From Methanobacterium sp. (GTDB lineage: Archaea > Methanobacteriota > Methanobacteria > Methanobacteriales > Methanobacteriaceae): 52,257 nucleotides of DNA. The DNA lies in assembly GCA_003158115.1 (NCBI GenBank), contig PMGM01000043.1, positions 391 through 52,647 of the forward strand, written 5' to 3'. Position 1 is the stretch's first letter, and the number at the start of each line of letters is the position of its first letter. The position numbers and the translations under genes were made by a program. The notes under the pieces were generated by a model that saw nothing but the letters and a program-made list of their open reading frames with translations, had not been told where the DNA came from and did no database searches. Below are positions 50,308 to 52,257 of this stretch, piece after piece.

Positions 50308-52020
50308 ATGAAAAGGATAAAGATCATTGAAACTGCATTTCGTGATGCACACCAATCTCTACTTGCTACAAGGATGAGAACAAGGGATATGTTACCCATT
50401 GCCGAAAAAATGGATAAAGTGGGATTTTTCTCTTTGGAAGCATGGGGTGGTGCAACCTTTGATACATGTATACGCTATCTAGATGAAGATCCTTGGGAAC
50501 GTCTTATTGCACTCAAGGATGTAATTAAAAGGACACCAATACAGATGTTACTTAGAGGACAAAATCTTGTGGGATATAAACATTATCCAGATGATATTGT
50601 AAGAAACTTCGTTGAAAAATCCTATGAAAATGGTGTCGATGTTTTCAGGATATTCGATGCACTTAACGATGTTAGGAACATGGAACTTTCTATAAAAGTA
50701 GCAAAAGAACAAGGAGCACACGTTCAAGGAACAATTAGTTATACTACTAGTCCATTCCATACATTGGAAAAATATGTGGAGTTTGCTAAAGAATTAGAAG
50801 CTTTAGAATGTGATTCTGTATCAATTAAGGATATGGCAGGACTTATATCTCCAACTGATACTTATGAACTTGTAAAAACACTAAAAGATGAAACTGACCT
50901 TCTTATAAATTTACATTGTCATTGTACCAGCGGTATGACTCCAATGAGTTATTATGCAGCTTGTGAAGCCGGAGTAGACATACTGGATACAGCAATATCT
51001 CCACTTTCATGGGGAGCTTCCCAACCACCAACTGAAAGTATAATAGCAGGACTTGTAGGAACACCCTATGCCACAGAACTTGATTTAAAACTATTAAGTG
51101 AAATCAAAAAGTATTTTGAGGGTATAAGAAAAAAATATAGCAGTTTAATAGATCCAATATCAGAAAAAGTCGATACAGATGTACTTCTCTATCAAATACC
51201 TGGAGGCATGCTTTCAAACTTAGTTTCACAACTTAAAGAACAGAACGCTCTCGACAGATATGAAGAAGTGCTTAAAGAAATGCCAAGAGTACGTGAAGAA
51301 TTGGGATATCCTCCTCTGGTTACTCCGACTAGTCAAATAGTTGGTATACAAGCCGTAATGAACGTACTTAGTGGTGAAAGGTATAAAAACGTTACCAAAG
51401 AAGTTAAAGAGTATATTAAAGGATATTATGGAAGGCCTCCAGCACCTATAAATAAGGAGGTTGCAATGAAAATAATAGGGGATGCCGAAGTAATAGATTC
51501 AAGACCTGCTGATCTTCTAAAGCCCGAACTTGAAAAATTCCGTGCTGAAGGAGAAAAATTAGGGATCATAAAAAAGGATGAAGACATCTTAACATATGCT
51601 CTTTATCCGGCTGTAGCTCCTAAATTTTTAAGAGGTGAAGTTATAGAAGAATTACTTGAGAAACCTAAAAAAGTTGAAAGTGGAAATACCCCATCAATAC
51701 CAACGGAGTATAATGTAGAAGTTGATGGAGAACTTTTTGATGTTAAAGTTGTCCCAACAGGATTTATGGAGATAGGATCTAGTGTAAAAGCTCCAAGTGG
51801 ACCTGTTGAGGGTGGTGTTACTTCTAGTATGCAGGGTATGATTCTGAAGTTAAAGGTTGCAAAAAATGATAAGGTGAATGAGGGAGACATTGTTGCAGTG
51901 CTGGAAGCCATGAAAATGGAAAATGATATTTATGCTCCAAATTCTGGAACTGTTGAGGAAATATTCATCGAAGAAGGGGATACTGTTAGTACAGGCGAAA
52001 CCCTGATGATCATTACATAA
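50308..52020 (+). CDS. pycB: Pyruvate carboxylase subunit B
   Basis: A 570-residue biotin-bearing subunit of the two-part archaeal pyruvate carboxylase. The carboxyltransferase barrel shows ETAFRDAHQSLLATRMRT, FSLEAWGGATFD and SIKDMAGLISPTD, followed by a conserved PYC_OADA domain and a C-terminal biotinyl domain with the target lysine in VLEAMKMEND near residue 535. With PycA (not in this window) it makes oxaloacetate from pyruvate and bicarbonate, feeding aspartate and the reductive TCA route. GTGAGGGT gives the ribosome site for ATG 50308; a GTG at 50296 is inside it. The stop is followed by T-rich sequence. Confidence 0.95.
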   Translation: MKRIKIIETAFRDAHQSLLATRMRTRDMLPIAEKMDKVGFFSLEAWGGATFDTCIRYLDEDPWERLIALKDVIKRTPIQMLLRGQNLVGYKHYPDDIVRNFVEKSYENGVDVFRIFDALNDVRNMELSIKVAKEQGAHVQGTISYTTSPFHTLEKYVEFAKELEALECDSVSIKDMAGLISPTDTYELVKTLKDETDLLINLHCHCTSGMTPMSYYAACEAGVDILDTAISPLSWGASQPPTESIIAGLVGTPYATELDLKLLSEIKKYFEGIRKKYSSLIDPISEKVDTDVLLYQIPGGMLSNLVSQLKEQNALDRYEEVLKEMPRVREELGYPPLVTPTSQIVGIQAVMNVLSGERYKNVTKEVKEYIKGYYGRPPAPINKEVAMKIIGDAEVIDSRPADLLKPELEKFRAEGEKLGIIKKDEDILTYALYPAVAPKFLRGEVIEELLEKPKKVESGNTPSIPTEYNVEVDGELFDVKVVPTGFMEIGSSVKAPSGPVEGGVTSSMQGMILKLKVAKNDKVNEGDIVAVLEAMKMENDIYAPNSGTVEEIFIEEGDTVSTGETLMIIT

Positions 52021-52257
52021 ACCCAAATACTTTTTTTTCTATTTTTAAATTATTTAGCATATTAATAAGACAATTTTATTTAAAATTTTTAATTTTACTG
52101 TAATGTTGATAAAAAAAATATTAATTTTTTGATAATGTGTTACAAAATCTTATAATTAACATGTTATTTTTAAATGAATTTGATGTTACAAGAAATATTC
52201 AAGTTCTAAGATTTTTCTATTTCATATATACAGTTTTATCCTCAATTTTAGCATTAT
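52021..52257. other. A+T-rich end of the window, no gene seen
   Basis: After pycB an immediate run of T residues (about 52031-52039) is a fitting archaeal terminator. The remaining 220 bases are A+T-rich and hold no frame or RNA structure I can support; a gene may begin beyond the edge. Confidence 0.5.

Overview
The window is chromosomal DNA from a methanogenic archaeon of the order Methanobacteriales, most likely a Methanobacterium-type species. The evidence is the strongly A+T-rich sequence, archaeal GGTGA/GGAGG ribosome sites with frequent GTG and TTG starts, a complete archaeal A-type ATP synthase operon, TiaS, a Thg1-type enzyme, inositol-1-phosphate synthase, PycB, a UPF0216 protein and oligo-T stretches at gene ends. 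No plasmid, phage, insertion sequence or CRISPR array is visible.

Layout. 0-9.6 kb: housekeeping and nucleotide/RNA genes: a truncated aldehyde dehydrogenase (probably CofA), an RNase J-like metallo-beta-lactamase protein, a tRNA-binding OB-fold protein, PRC-barrel protein, L-aspartate dehydrogenase, Thg1-like enzyme, JAMM metalloprotease, SerA, a YbjQ-family protein and a TIM-barrel-like unknown. 9.7-18.4 kb: a holin-like/phosphatase membrane fusion, an HTH regulator divergent from TiaS, then a four-gene acid-metabolism group (MmgE/PrpD, TIM-barrel U32-like, fumarase alpha, citrate-synthase/citryl-CoA-lyase family). 18.5-27.7 kb: the ATP synthase operon in the order H-I-K-E-C-F-A-B-D, followed by a DUF22-like gene. 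27.8-35.7 kb: small lineage-specific genes, a COG2232-like ATP-grasp protein, tRNA-Gln(UUG), a Cas4-like nuclease overlapping a coiled-coil protein, a UbiA prenyltransferase, an orphan sensor kinase and an Fe-S/zinc cysteine-cluster protein. 35.9-43.5 kb: an accessory stretch in which four genes are broken (AI-2E permease, AlkD-like, a small membrane protein, a flavodoxin) between intact ABC transporter, MBL-rhodanese, TspO and GyrI-like genes. 43.5-52 kb: an Fe-S aldo/keto reductase, several exported or membrane proteins, inositol-1-phosphate synthase, a multi-pass glycosyltransferase-like protein and PycB.

Functional links. PycB supplies oxaloacetate. NadX uses aspartate for NAD synthesis, SerA opens serine synthesis, and fumarase belongs to the incomplete reductive TCA route. 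The ATP synthase turns the methanogenic ion gradient into ATP. Inositol-1-phosphate synthase feeds inositol phospholipid synthesis.

The observations I find most worth a second look are the cluster of freshly broken genes, the PrpD/TIM-barrel/FumA/citryl-CoA-lyase group, the overlapping Cas4-like nuclease plus coiled-coil pair far from any CRISPR, an MBL-rhodanese protein with a degenerate metal motif, and a TetR-style operator at the promoter of the flavodoxin/aldo-keto reductase genes. I did not find a system I can call novel with confidence.
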